From Dactylorhiza incarnata (lineage: Eukaryota > Streptophyta > Magnoliopsida > Asparagales > Orchidaceae), in NCBI GenBank assembly GCA_033032865.1, contig JAWHQI010000065.1:6200001-6264000 (forward strand): DNA of 64,000 nucleotides, given 5' to 3'. The notes under the pieces were generated by a model, which saw nothing but the letters and a program-made list of their open reading frames with translations, had not been told where the DNA came from and did no database searches. How positions within the stretch are numbered: position 1 is the stretch's first letter; every line of letters begins with the position of its first letter. This document shows positions 10,450-21,042 of the stretch, in pieces. A program made the translations under genes and the position numbers.

Positions 10450-12398
10450 CACCCCCAGACTTAACTGTTTGCGCGTCCCGAGCAAACGAATCTGGCGGAG
10501 TGTGAAAATGAGAGTTAACATAGAGAATTACACAAAGGAGTACAGTGCGAAGTAACATACGCATGCGAGTAGAGATTCTAGTAGAAGGAGATTCTAACTA
10601 TGCTAACTAATTTACAAAAGTATTAAAGCGTAAGTAAAGATTTAGTTATACTCAGTTGGTGAATTATGAAGAATTTGAACGATCATGCCCGGTATGAATG
10701 TGACACGACACTGAGGCGGGTGTTGCAGAAGATCGGGGCTTAGGAATAACTCCGCTGAAATCCATCAACGTCGTGAACCATACGCTCGCCCGGTCACACT
10801 CTCTCCACGGCGCTAGCAAACTCGCAAGTCAAATCAATAGGACTTAAAGGATTAAGTTGTGGCTTAGGTTACGGTATGGTATTCAAATTTAAACATGATG
10901 GCTACGCAACCCAAGTGAGCTAACGGAACGCTGCACCACATAGAACAAAAGACAACGCTTGTGTGACACACCCCCAGACTTATCATGAAAACTAGGTGTG
11001 CGCACAGCCTACTTCACAAATACCAGCAGATTTTCTATTTCGCTCGGAAGGATTTCTTTTCAATATACTCTCTTTTTTTTTCTAGATATTTTTTTTCTTT
11101 TAACAAACTTTGCTTCTATTATGTATCCTCCGGTTGGTTCAAAATCAGCAAATAGACTTTATTTCCCCTTCATAACACAACGATTCCAAACATCACACAA
11201 ATTGAGAATTATGAGCGCAGTTAAAAAGCAATTTGGTTGCGGGTGTAGGATAAGCTTCAGGCTTTGGTGGATGAAGAGGAGCTGAACAAAGGAATGGTAG
11301 GCACAAATTTGGCTTGCAAAGGTGAGCGAAAAGGACATGGAATAACAAAGCTCAAACTAGCCAAAGGGTGGCCTACATCATGTTTAACTTGACGAGTCGC
11401 TCTCACCCATGCTTCAAGAGTTGCTTGGGGCAAGTTCTTAGCCCACGAGAAAGGTAAACCTTCCTCCCGACTCGAGCATCACACGACTAGCACTCGTACA
11501 CACACAACGCCGGGTTATCGTCAATTTCATTCAAATTCACCACTTGAGTATAACAAATCTAAATCTACGCTGAAATACTAAACATAAATTAGATGCATGG
11601 AGACAATCTAGCTCTACTCAAATTCTACCATAACATGCGAAGTGACTAGAACACTACATGAGTCAACATCGCACTCCAAATAATAATTCCTACGTTAACA
11701 ACCTATTTCACATTCCAACCAAAATAGTTTAACCGGAACAACCACAAAAAGATAAGCGCGCACTCAAGTGGGTGAAATGATGTGTGAAGCATGAAAACAA
11801 TGATAATGACAAGGATACAAAAGGAACAAACTTCTAGTGTGCAGTGCAACTCGTGCACATTGAATGACAACATACGCTCCCCCAGACTTAGTCTAAACAA
11901 TATATCTAGAAATTGGAAGCTAAAAGAGGAGAGGAAGTGTTACCCAATGCTCAGAATTGAGCATACCAGATGATTGGCGTTTACGATCAAGAGCAGTCCG
12001 CAGCATCCGCACCAAAGAACAAGACCTGCAAGCACAAAACTAAAAACAGCAAAAGCGAATATAAAAATCGAACCAAGCATGTTAGAAAGGAAATAAAATC
12101 AGGAAAATCTGGGTTGTCTCCCAGTAGCGCTTTTATTTAATGTCCTTAAGCTGGACCAAATACCTGTATTAACAATGTTCAAAAAGTGCAAGAATTAACT
12201 AAAAGGAGTTCACAAAAGCAGTTTCACAAACTCAGATCACACAAATCAGCTAAAAGCGCTCTTATGGTGCGTGTCCCCCGTAGCGCGTAGGCGGGAGGTG
12301 AAGGCTTTAGGGCCAACACTGGTGTCACCCAGTGCTCCCCTAACCTCCGCCCTCTTGCCACGGAGAGCGGCAGCGTGAGCGTCGTGCAGAAGTTTCTC
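10450..12398 (-). other. Non-coding 3' region of the Athila-type element, three PPT-like tracts
   Basis: No coding potential. Contains three copies of AAGTCTGGGGG on the - strand: 10452-10462 (adjacent to the LTR, the real PPT), 10971-10981 and 11879-11889. The stretch near 12110-12160 with GGTTGTCTCCCAGTAGCGC resembles a conserved motif of plant gag-only and Athila-like elements. RT and integrase sequence is absent. Confidence 0.75.
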
Positions 12399-14576
12399 CT
12401 ATTTAAGTCTCATGACAGTCGGGGACTGCCACCGTTGAGAGTTTTCAGATTTTTTCGCCTTAGTGGCGGGTGGCGTCACTTCCGGCATCGTGGTGACTAC
12501 CGGATCGGCCCAGGAGATGGAGCGCTTAGATAGTTTATTACAGGAATCACAATAAGAGGGTAATGGGACATTGTCCCGAACCAAATTCACGTCAAAGTTT
12601 TTCGAATTGCAGTCTTCCTCCGTTTCGGAACCGAACTCTCGCCGAAGATCAACTTCTTCTTCCTCACTAGATAGGTGCTCCTCCTTTTCCCCTTCTATTG
12701 ATTCTTTAACTTCTTCATGCCCTGCACAGCTCAATGAGTCATCAAAATTAAAAAGAGGGGGAGGAGTGGATGTTTCAGCTGTAGCTTCGGGGTAAGTGGG
12801 CTGCTGCACCTTATTGGGCAGGAAAACGCACCCCATAGCGAAATCAAGGGTGGCACCGCTCTCTTTCAAGAACGGCACGCCCAGGATAGGGATAGAATGA
12901 TTTTCCTGGGGGCCCAACACCTGAAAATCAGCAACTACACTTTTCCCCTCAACTATCACCTCTACATTTTTCACTTCCCCCTCGGATTGTATAACAGTCC
13001 CATTAGCAAGCACAAGGGATTTCCTTTCTTCCGTGTTCATCTCCAATTGTAATTTAGCTACATCTTGCAATGCAATTATGTTGCGGGAGGAACCAGAGTC
13101 ACACAAAGCTTTCGTTTCTAACTTGTTGATGGAACAGGAAATTACCAGCTCACTCGGATCAGCCTCTACCACATCCCCAAGACTCTTCCCTTGATCAATT
13201 GGGTTCTTTTCCGTGTTGCTGGGAAGGGTCCCCTGCGATCGCTCGGTTAGCACTTGGGTCAATTGGCCCAACTGCGTTTCCAAGTTTCGCATGGATGCGG
13301 TCTGGTTCACCATATTCGAATTAGCTACTTGCATGAATTTCTCCATCATCTCTTCTAGATTACTCTTTTTTTGGGTAGGGGGCGCTTGGTTATAATCCGG
13401 GTGTGGTGGCCTCGGTTGGCTCCCGGAGGCGTAAGCATCGTTTTGATGCTGCCCCGGTGCACATCGTTGGCCAGGCGTGTTTGGATTCCAAGAGAAGTTC
13501 GGGTGACTTCTCGCTCCCGGATTATAAGCATTATTGAAAGGCGCCCCCTTAGGCTGATTTCCTACATAATTAACAGATTCATTCAAGGTCAAGTGTGCGA
13601 AGTCACCTGCCACGTTGTTCCCCGAACATTCATACGCGTGGTGGCCTCCGCCTCCACATCCCTCGCAGGTAATGATAGCAGCAGGCGCGGGTGTAGAAGG
13701 GAGTGAGTCGACCATAAAGAGACCACGGCCGCTTCTTGGAGCATTTCTCCCTGCAGTCCAGAATGTACTGTGGGAGGCAGTGTCGCGCAGAATCCGAAGG
13801 GCTTCCTCAGGAGTGTGGTTCATCAAAGTACCACCCGCCGCAGCATCGATCATTGCCCTGTAGTTGGGCTCGATTGCAAAGTAAAATGTTTCGACCACAT
13901 TCCACGGTTGCAGCTCGTGGTTCGGGCAACGGCGAAGGAGATCACTAAGGCGCTCCCACGCCTCAGCAAGGGTTTCCTGATCAAGTTGACGAAAGGTGGC
14001 GATTTCCCGCCGCAAGCTCACGATCTTATCCACTGGGTGGAATTTAGCAAGGAACTTGGATGCGAGGGTATCCCAAGTTGCAGCAGTCCCGGGCGGAATG
14101 GAGTGGAGCCACACCTTGGCTTTGTCGCGGAGTGAGAAGGGAAACAGTCTAAGCTTGACCGTGTCGTCAGTAATCCCTGCGTAACAGAAGGTTCCGCAAA
14201 TATCAGAAAACTCCGCCAGATGCAGATGCGGATCTTCGCTGGCCAAACCCGAGAACTGAGCATTGTTCCGGATGATGTTCAAGATCGCAGGCTTGATCTC
14301 AAACTGATTATTCATAATATTGGGCCCAAATCCCGGATACACACTCCCAGCAGTTGGAGTGGTGTAGTCTCTCATCGTGCGGGGCCGAGGCCTAACTGCC
14401 TCCTGCTCATCTCTAGGCTGATGCTGCCCCTCGTCGGGCACTCTCGCATCAGCATCATTTGGGTTTACCTGATCACCCATTGTCGCTTGTACGGCAGCAG
14501 CGCGCCTTCGTGCGCGAGCGGTCCGTTCGATTTCTGGGTCAAAGGGCACGAGCTCCCCTGCGGCTTGTCTCTGCAT
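12399..14576 (-). CDS. gag-pro: Gag-protease polyprotein of the Athila-type TR-GAG (725 aa)
   Basis: One uninterrupted frame from ATG 14576, about 95 bp inside the PBS. Residues about 95-240 are a retrotransposon gag domain (FPFSLRDKAKVWLHSIPPGT is typical). A CX2CX4HX4C zinc knuckle is at 304-317 (CEGCGGGGHHAYEC). A glutamine-rich segment with a short coiled coil (NLEEMMEKFMQVANSN) covers about 405-450. A retropepsin-like domain begins near 480 with the active-site triplet DSG (CDSGSSRN, D493) and continues to PILGVPFLKES. The ORF ends soon after, where other Athila elements run on into RT. Being intact while every pol in the window is broken, it could have made particles for this element using another element's RT and integrase. 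Confidence 0.92.
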   Translation of the reverse strand: MQRQAAGELVPFDPEIERTARARRRAAAVQATMGDQVNPNDADARVPDEGQHQPRDEQEAVRPRPRTMRDYTTPTAGSVYPGFGPNIMNNQFEIKPAILNIIRNNAQFSGLASEDPHLHLAEFSDICGTFCYAGITDDTVKLRLFPFSLRDKAKVWLHSIPPGTAATWDTLASKFLAKFHPVDKIVSLRREIATFRQLDQETLAEAWERLSDLLRRCPNHELQPWNVVETFYFAIEPNYRAMIDAAAGGTLMNHTPEEALRILRDTASHSTFWTAGRNAPRSGRGLFMVDSLPSTPAPAAIITCEGCGGGGHHAYECSGNNVAGDFAHLTLNESVNYVGNQPKGAPFNNAYNPGARSHPNFSWNPNTPGQRCAPGQHQNDAYASGSQPRPPHPDYNQAPPTQKKSNLEEMMEKFMQVANSNMVNQTASMRNLETQLGQLTQVLTERSQGTLPSNTEKNPIDQGKSLGDVVEADPSELVISCSINKLETKALCDSGSSRNIIALQDVAKLQLEMNTEERKSLVLANGTVIQSEGEVKNVEVIVEGKSVVADFQVLGPQENHSIPILGVPFLKESGATLDFAMGCVFLPNKVQQPTYPEATAETSTPPPLFNFDDSLSCAGHEEVKESIEGEKEEHLSSEEEEVDLRREFGSETEEDCNSKNFDVNLVRDNVPLPSYCDSCNKLSKRSISWADPVVTTMPEVTPPATKAKKSENSQRWQSPTVMRLK

Positions 14577-14670
14577 GCACTATCACAAACAAACAAAAAG
14601 AAAACAAAGGGAATCAAAAACAACTGCTCGTATAACGAGAGTCACAACACAAGACGATACACGCCTGCAT

Positions 14671-14688
14671 TCCCCGGCAACGGCGCCA
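14671..14688 (-). promoter_or_regulatory. Primer binding site (tRNA-Asp) of the Athila-type element
   Basis: TGGCGCCGTTGCCGGGGA on the - strand, a few bases inside the 5' LTR. It matches the complement of the 3' end of plant tRNA-Asp, usual for Athila-type elements. Confidence 0.85.
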
Positions 14689-14694
14689 AAAACT

Positions 14695-16210
14695 TGATGC
14701 GTGTCGGCAAGTGCACCGGTCGCTGTCAAGTAATGAATGTGGAGAGTGGAATCCCCGAGTGTCGGTCTCTTAAGGAATGCAGATTGGGTGAACGAAACGC
14801 GTTGTATGACTCTTGTTACACAAGCGCAACACACATAAAAAGGGGGGTTTTTGGTTGGTTGTTCCTAATCTTAACAACAATAAAAGAAATGCGGGTCGAA
14901 AGCACCGCTTCGCGAGGCGAGATGGATGCAACGGCCGTGATGCCGTGCTTCGTAAGGCGGATGGAGTGTGCTCTAGTGCGAGAGGGTGAGGGTCGCAAAC
15001 ACCTCTTCACAACCGTCGTTAGCTCTTGCCAACGCGGATCAAACACCTTGCGTGTGTGCGTGAGTGAGAGAGTAGAAACGGAGTGATTCACAAGCAAGCG
15101 ATGAAGGAAAGTAAAGAAACATTCATTTCAAACAACCCAAACATCACAATATTCCAGTTTACACGATTCAACGAGTACAATGAAGGAAAGAAGAAAGAGA
15201 TAACCGATGGGTGAAGACTAGCGGCTGTTCACGGCCGGAATGGTAGGTTGTCGGGCTACCTCCGGGCTCGGGAGGACTATGCTTCCGGCGCAGAGAGCTG
15301 TCACGATTTCTCTACGTAGCTCCGTCGTCTTCGACTTCAGATTTCCTCTTCTTCTCACCGGGCCGGAGTGGGAAAAAAGCTGCTCAGAGGCTTGCGGATG
15401 GTGGAGAACGCTCCCGGACAATGGAGGAAGGCTTGGAATGGATGGAGGAGACTTCCCCTTGCGTAGGAGATGAAGTGGAGGCGTCCCAAGATGGTGGTCG
15501 GCGGCGTACGGAACAGGCAATCCGCTCCCGGCGGCTGAATGATGACCTAAAATCGGAACAGGCATTTATATAGGCGCTGATTTAAACAGTGCGCACGGTT
15601 ATTGGCGCACGACCAGTGGTCGTGCGCACTGGAATTCTGCGTTCGTGCGCACTGCCTGGGCAGAACCTACAAGATACGAAATTTATAAAATATAATGTTC
15701 GCACGACCGGTGGCGCACGACCGGTGGTCGTGCGCACTATCGTCGGTGGTCGTGCGCACTGGTCGAAACAGAACTCAGAAAATTAATGCTAAGTGCGCAC
15801 GCACAGTGGAGCACGACTGGTGGTCGTGCGCACTAGCGTAGATGCTCGTGCGCACTGCACCAAACAGAACTCATGAAAAAAGGGTTAAGTGCACACGATC
15901 AGTGGCGCACGACCAGTGGTCGTGCGCAATAGAACCGGTGATCGTGCGTAGTGTTCCTGTGCAGAATTGCACCGGGAACACCTGCATGACTCCTATTCCA
16001 GCACAACCACGAATCTAGCCACTGAAAGTGGCACCTAACGGAGCATGAAAACTACTAATGAAGGAAAGCATGAAATCACACCAAAATGGGCCTAGAAGTG
16101 CACCTAGCATGGAATATCAAATATAAACTATAACAAGGCTAAAGTGCGGTGAAATGACTGAATAACGGCCCAGATGAGTCCATAAAAGTGTATATGATCA
16201 GGACTCATCA
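14695..16210 (-). repeat. 5' LTR of the Athila-type TR-GAG
   Basis: Starts TGATGCGTGTCGG and ends GGACTCATCA; followed by the duplicated target ATGAC. Carries the same TATA box (15563-15572) and palindrome block (15588-15955) as the 3' LTR. Confidence 0.95.
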
Positions 16211-16745
16211 ATGACACGGTCTTTCTTTAAGCACTTAACATCTGGAGCATCACGAACTAAATTGTGAGAAAATAACATACTTATAGTCTTGAAATTAATA
16301 TGTGCTAGTTTCTTGTGCCACTGGTCACAAAGAGATGCACTATCTTTTGCTAAAAGACACACTGGTGTAGAAGAGTCTAAACAAAGGAAATTTAAGCAGA
16401 AAATATTTCTACTCCGAGTGCCTGTTAAAATAGTTTCTGATGTATCAGACGACTTTATCAAGCACTTGTCCTTGTAGAACTCAACCATATAGCCTTTGTC
16501 ACATAGTTGACTTATTCTAATGAGATTATGTTGTAATCCTTTAACATAAGTTACATCTGTGAAAGAGACTATACCGTTGGTAATCATACCGTAGCCTTTC
16601 GTGATTCCCCGATCAGACCCGCCAAAAATAACTTTTGGTCCATCTTTCACAGGGGTATACTCTTGTAATAAACTTCTTGTTCCGGTCATGTGCCGAGAAC
16701 ATCCACTGTCCAAGTACCATATTGGATTTGAATTAGCCTTTGGAC
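16211..16745 (-). pseudogene. pol: Sirevirus-1 pol, N-terminal part: protease and GAG-pre-integrase
   Basis: Begins around NPIWYLDSGCSRHM, the copia protease active site (DSG), and continues through NGIVSFTDVTYVKGL and ISQLCDKGY to the pre-integrase zinc-binding start QWHKKLAHINF. It stops where the Athila-type element inserted; the reading continues at 8934. The frame differs from gag and is separated from it by stops near 16750. Confidence 0.88.
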
Positions 16746-16762
16746 ATACCTGCGATCAATAA

Positions 16763-19045
16763 TCAATTGCCCTTAGGAACCCAAACAGGTTTGGGTCCTT
16801 GGCTTCTTGTCAGATGACTGCCATTTGGAGTGTTAACACTGCGAGGAGTCACTCTTGCATTGTTACCTCGTGGGGTCTTAACATAACTATAATTAAACCA
16901 GCAATCAATGGCGAAGTGACCAACTTTGCCACAGCACCAATAGTCAAATCTGTTGTACCTTCTCTTGTTCTCCTTCTTTACCTTTTGAACGGGAGGTCTA
17001 GTAGGAACAACCTTCTTAGAAGTAGAGGCCTCGTGATTGCAGCAAACACAAGGCTCCTTCTTCTCATCAGTCTTGGCACCAACAGATTTAACTTTTGGTG
17101 CTTTCTTTGCAGCTGATCCATGGACAAATGGACCATGATCCTTGAGGATTACATCTTCGTGAGGAGCTTTGAATGGAGACACATCAAAGTTCCGGGGTCT
17201 GGTCCATCCTTGATATCTGTTGCTAGATTCAACATGTGTTGGTCTAGCAAAGTGACCATAGGATGAGTCAAAGTCGAATGGATTTGTCAGAAAAACTACC
17301 TTCTTGAATGAAGGTTGACTTTGATTTCCAGTTCCTTTTCCTTTCATGGCTCTTTTCTCAGCAGCCTTACTACTTTCAGCCACATGGCCAAGGCCACTAC
17401 CCTTCGCAGGAGCAGAAAATTTATCGATGAGAGGAAGAATAGTTCTTGGCTTGTTGAAGCTTTCAACTATCTTCTTTTTCGTCATTAGCTTTTCTTCCAA
17501 ATCATTTATAAGTTTCTCTTTTAGAATTAATAATTCAGTAGAGCCTTTTAATTTATCCTTCAAGAATTGGACTTCATTTCTGAGTGGAGTTAATCTTTCG
17601 ATTTCCTCTCTCAGATCCGATTCCAAATTCTTGAGTGATCCAATCTCTTTTGCTTGAGATTTGACTACCCTGCGGGATTTGTCAAATCCTTCCAAAACGG
17701 CTTTATACTGAGTCATTAATTTTGACTCTTCCTCTGAAGAATAGCCTTCATTTGCTATGGATTCAGTTTCATACCCAGAAGCGGAAAGAGAAGTGTGAGG
17801 GTTTACCTTCCTCTTGTATGAGGAGTCGCTCGCTCCCTCATCCGATTGTGCCATTAGCCCAAAGTAGGCTTCTTCATCAGTGCTTGATTCCTCTGAGTCG
17901 CTGTCGCTCAGAGTCTTTGGCTTCTTTGCAATGAAGCTCTTTTCCTTCCTTTTACCTTTGAAAGATTTCTTATCTTCTTTCTTGGAACCTTCCTTTTTCT
18001 TGTAAGGACATTCCGCAATCACGTGTCCTGGCTTATTACAGCAATAGCAAATAATGTCATTAGAAAGATGTTTATTAGGTTTAGATTTATACCTGTCACC
18101 TTCATGGTTCTTCTTGTGATGATCTCCATCACGGTTCGATCTTCTATGATGAGAAATCGAGGATTGACCTCTCGTCTGCCTTCTTTTATTTAAAAGCTTT
18201 TTGAATTGCTTGGAGAGCAGAGAAAATTCTCCATCAGACATCTCTGAACCTGAGGGGCTGACATCAGATTCATCCTCATCAGAAGATGATCTCCTGACAG
18301 GTGGGAGAGCCTTGCTCTTTCTTGAACTTACAGCTTTTAGAGCAGAGGTCTTCTCCCTTCCAGAGGTCCTGATCCCCTCTTCTTCAGCTTTGCGGGAGTT
18401 CAACTTTAACTCATGGGACAAGAGCTTACCAAACAGCATTTGTGGCTCCGTGGATCCTAGCTTTCCGAATTCTCTAATGGCTATAACCTTGGTATCCCAT
18501 TCTTTCATCAGGGATCTCAAGAATTTGTCATTAAGTTCGCCAGTTGTGAATTCTCGATCGTAGTTCCTAAGACCATTTACGATCTTGAAGAACTTCTCGT
18601 AGGTGTCAGAAATGGAGTCACTGGGATTTTGCTTGAATGCTTCGTATTCTTGATTCAGCAACGATCTTCGATCATCCCTTACCTCTTCTGTCCCTTCCAT
18701 CAGAACGACTAGAGAATCCCACATTTCTTTAGCAGACTTGCAGTGAAGCAAATTTTGCAACATGGAATCATCAATTGCACCTGCTATGATGTTCTTTGCC
18801 TACTTAGCTAGGGCGACTAGAGCGATCTCATCTTTGGTTAGTTCCAACATCTTCTTGGGAATCATGATGGCGGAGTTTATTGAAGATGGTTTCATTGGAA
18901 CATGGGGACCTTCTTCCACAATCTGAAAGATTCTTGGGTCAGCAACTTCCATGTAGAATCTAACTCTTTCTTTCCACATTGGAAAGTTTTCTTTGGTGCA
19001 GACCGGCAGCTTGACGGAATCCTTGGCTTTATCCATTCCAGACAT
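16763..19045 (-). pseudogene. gag: Sirevirus-1 gag, one in-frame stop
   Basis: From ATG 19045 (MSGMDKAKDSVKLPV) to the stop at 16763, about 760 codons, with a TAG at 18800-18802. The UBN2-type copia gag domain covers the first 260 residues (MWKERVRFYMEV, SAKEMWDSLVVLMEG, EYEAFKQNPSDSI, LNDKFLRSL). A CX2CX4HX4C knuckle follows (CYCCNKPGHVIAEC), then a long coiled coil (LRNEVQFLKDKLKGSTELL). A second knuckle near the C terminus reads YWCCGKVGHFAIDC, where the first cysteine appears replaced by tyrosine. The two-knuckle layout with a coiled coil between is typical of Sireviruses. Confidence 0.88.
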
Positions 19046-19105
19046 ACTTGCTTCAGCAACTAGATGAGGAGGTCTTGTTCAAGGTGTTAGCCTTATAACG
19101 AACAA

Positions 19106-19120
19106 CCTGTCTCTGATACC
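19106..19120 (-). promoter_or_regulatory. Primer binding site (tRNA-Met) of Sirevirus-1
   Basis: GGTATCAGAGACAGG on the - strand, three bases inside the LTR end; complementary to the 3' end of initiator tRNA-Met as in most copia elements. Confidence 0.85.
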
Positions 19121-19123
19121 TAT

Positions 19124-20092
19124 TGAAAGTATCTAGTTGCGGCCTAAATCACCTAGAGGGGGGTGAATAGGTGGATTCCATGTCTTTACGCGGAATTAAA
19201 ATATAACACAGAAATGCACACAATAAAGCACAGCACAGACACAAGTATTTTATAGAGGTTCCCCGATGTGGGTATTCCTCTTTCCCGCCTCGCCTATCTA
19301 GCACTTCGAGGCTAGACTCGGCTACTTCACCAATCTCAGATCAAAAATAATCTTACACCTCGGAGTCAAAACTCCTACAACTCGGAGTACACCACTCCTA
19401 CAACTCGGAGTAAAACAACTCCTACAACTCGATCCTCAAACAAGGATCTACACAATAACTCGGAAGCATGCTTCCTACAAGATTTAAGATATGGTTCTTA
19501 CAACAACACAGTAAATTGAAAAACAATCTTCTTAAACTTCTGATGAAGTTCTTCTTCAGATCTTGAGAGATAGATTTCTTCTTCTTAGCAATAAACTTTA
19601 GTTCTTTGAAAATGAAGAATGAAGAAATCTTGAAGACGATTTGAAGCTAGATCTGAGAACTTGAATCGACTTGATCAATAGAAGATGAGGGTTAATCAGT
19701 AGATCTTGATCTTGACGATTGAACTTTTGAAGACGAATCACGAATCGCTGGCTTTGACGGAGACGAAATGTTTACGCAAGAATAGTCGGTCGTCAGTCGT
19801 AGTTTGCGAGAGATTTTTCACAATTCGCGATTAGGGTTATTTAGAAATAATCCTTAGGTATTTATAGAGTCTTCTTCCAACGGTCATAAGCGCAAAATAA
19901 GGATCTAGCTGCACGTGTACTGTACATGGGGAATGCCCTAAAGAATACGCCGTCGAATTGAACCGGAAAAATACCTGCAGACCGATTCGGCAAAATGGAT
20001 TAACCAAATGGCATTAACCGAATTTATTCGGTTACACCATATAGTCGAATTCAGCAATTCTAAGGATTCGACTGAACAGATTCACCGAATTA
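19124..20092 (-). repeat. 5' LTR of Sirevirus-1, outer part deleted
   Basis: Matches 1731-2697 closely, including the hairpin chain (about 19356-19486) and TATA box (19859-19866). It ends abruptly at CCGAATTA and passes directly into Tekay LTR sequence. About 440 bp of U3 are missing. Confidence 0.93.
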
Positions 20093-20763
20093 AGCCTCGA
20101 AGGGCAGAAGCCATCAAGAGTGGACGGTGGTGGAAGGCGGAGTACACCAAAGAGTGCCTGAGAGCACAAGACGTGGAGGCCATTCCCACTTTTGTGATTG
20201 TTGCATATGTATGAACTGTTGTGGGTTTTGCTAGCCGCTTCATTCTGTTATATATATATGCTGTGATGCTCTTGCAGGGACGGGAAACTGCCACCCCCTC
20301 GAAGGGGTGGGGTCATTATATTTTGGTCAGCTTTAGCTGACCGTTGCCCTATTTTGCCACCGTTTTTGGTGGGCTTGTTGTACAGGTGCTGGACCGAGCG
20401 GGAACATAGCGGGCTCTTAGCGGGCTGAAGCCCTTGTGCTGCTGCGGCCCTTGAAGGCCTTTTGATGTTCTTTTGCTTTTCATGTATGGCCGGCCTGCGT
20501 GCCGATGTTGGTAAATTGTAAGGCCGTCGTGCCTCTTTTGTTGTGTAAAACATTTTATTCCTATTAATAGAAGTGGACATACCCGGGTTCGGGTTTTGTG
20601 GTTTATATAGCTTGTCTCTCTCTTTTGCTTCCGCATAGAATGCTCTGAGTTAGGTTCATTGTTTAGCGTCGTTCGATATTTCAATTAAGTGACGTTCCCG
20701 TTTGTTTTGTAGTATACGGCCGGACCCTCTGTTATATGCTCCCGAACGGATGGGGGTGTTACA
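20093..20763 (+). repeat. 5' LTR of the Tekay element, 3'-terminal part only
   Basis: Matches 27081-27799 of the 3' LTR; the first about 1460 bp are missing. Ends GGGGGTGTTACA. The TA tract here is only 11 nt (20249-20259) against 48 nt in the 3' LTR. Confidence 0.92.
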
Positions 20764-20766
20764 AAT

Positions 20767-20777
20767 TGGTATCAGCT
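20767..20777 (+). promoter_or_regulatory. Primer binding site (tRNA-Met) of the Tekay element
   Basis: TGGTATCAGCT three bases after the LTR end; complement of initiator tRNA-Met with late mismatches. A non-coding leader of about 265 bp follows before gag. Confidence 0.8.
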
Positions 20778-21042
20778 TCTAGGGTTCTGTATCCTTCTAA
20801 GGAATTCGTGGACGAATTCTTTTAAGGGGTGGTGAGCACGTGTGTGCGCTACCGTCGAGACATAAAATAAACTCAAAAATGTCCACTTAGGAATAAAATG
20901 TAACAACAAACCAACAATTATTGCATGATTTTGGAACCTGAGTGTCCCTTTTGTTGTTAGTTGCGACTGTGATGTCGCCTAACTGTGTGTTGCAATCGTG
21001 TAGGGCACTTAAAGTGCAGCGGGACCGTCGCGTCCCCGTGAC

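Larger units (their letters stand above)
8935..16210 (-). mobile_element. Athila-type gag-protease-only retrotransposon (TR-GAG), nested in Sirevirus-1
   Basis: 7276 bp with two 1515/1516-bp LTRs, TG...CA ends and a perfect 5-bp duplication ATGAC (8930-8934 and 16211-16215). It carries one long intact ORF for gag plus protease, a tRNA-Asp primer site and a PPT, but no RT, RNase H or integrase. This is the TR-GAG class of non-autonomous elements. I count roughly two dozen differences between the LTRs by eye, so it is a fairly recent insertion, younger than its host. Confidence 0.95.
1731..20092 (-). mobile_element. Sirevirus-1 (Ty1-copia), nested host, 5' LTR truncated
   Basis: On the - strand from 20092 to 1731: truncated 5' LTR, PBS, gag, protease, integrase, RT/RNase H, an extra env-position ORF, PPT and full 3' LTR. 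Copia domain order (integrase before RT), tRNA-Met PBS, long LTRs, an ORF after pol and the C-tract near the LTR end place it in the Sirevirus (SIRE/Maximus) group. A 7.3-kb Athila-type element (8935-16210) sits in its integrase region. No target-site duplication can be checked because the outer part of the 5' LTR was deleted at the junction with the Tekay element. Confidence 0.93.

Noticed and set aside
14220..15086. 288-codon + strand frame over the Athila-type gag start and LTR
   Set aside because: Antisense to the intact gag and crosses the LTR boundary; its LTR part recurs in the other LTR copy (8937-9326).
8935..16210. Reading 8935-16210 as a complete Athila element with pol
   Set aside because: 10450-12398 contains no RT or integrase motif in any frame.
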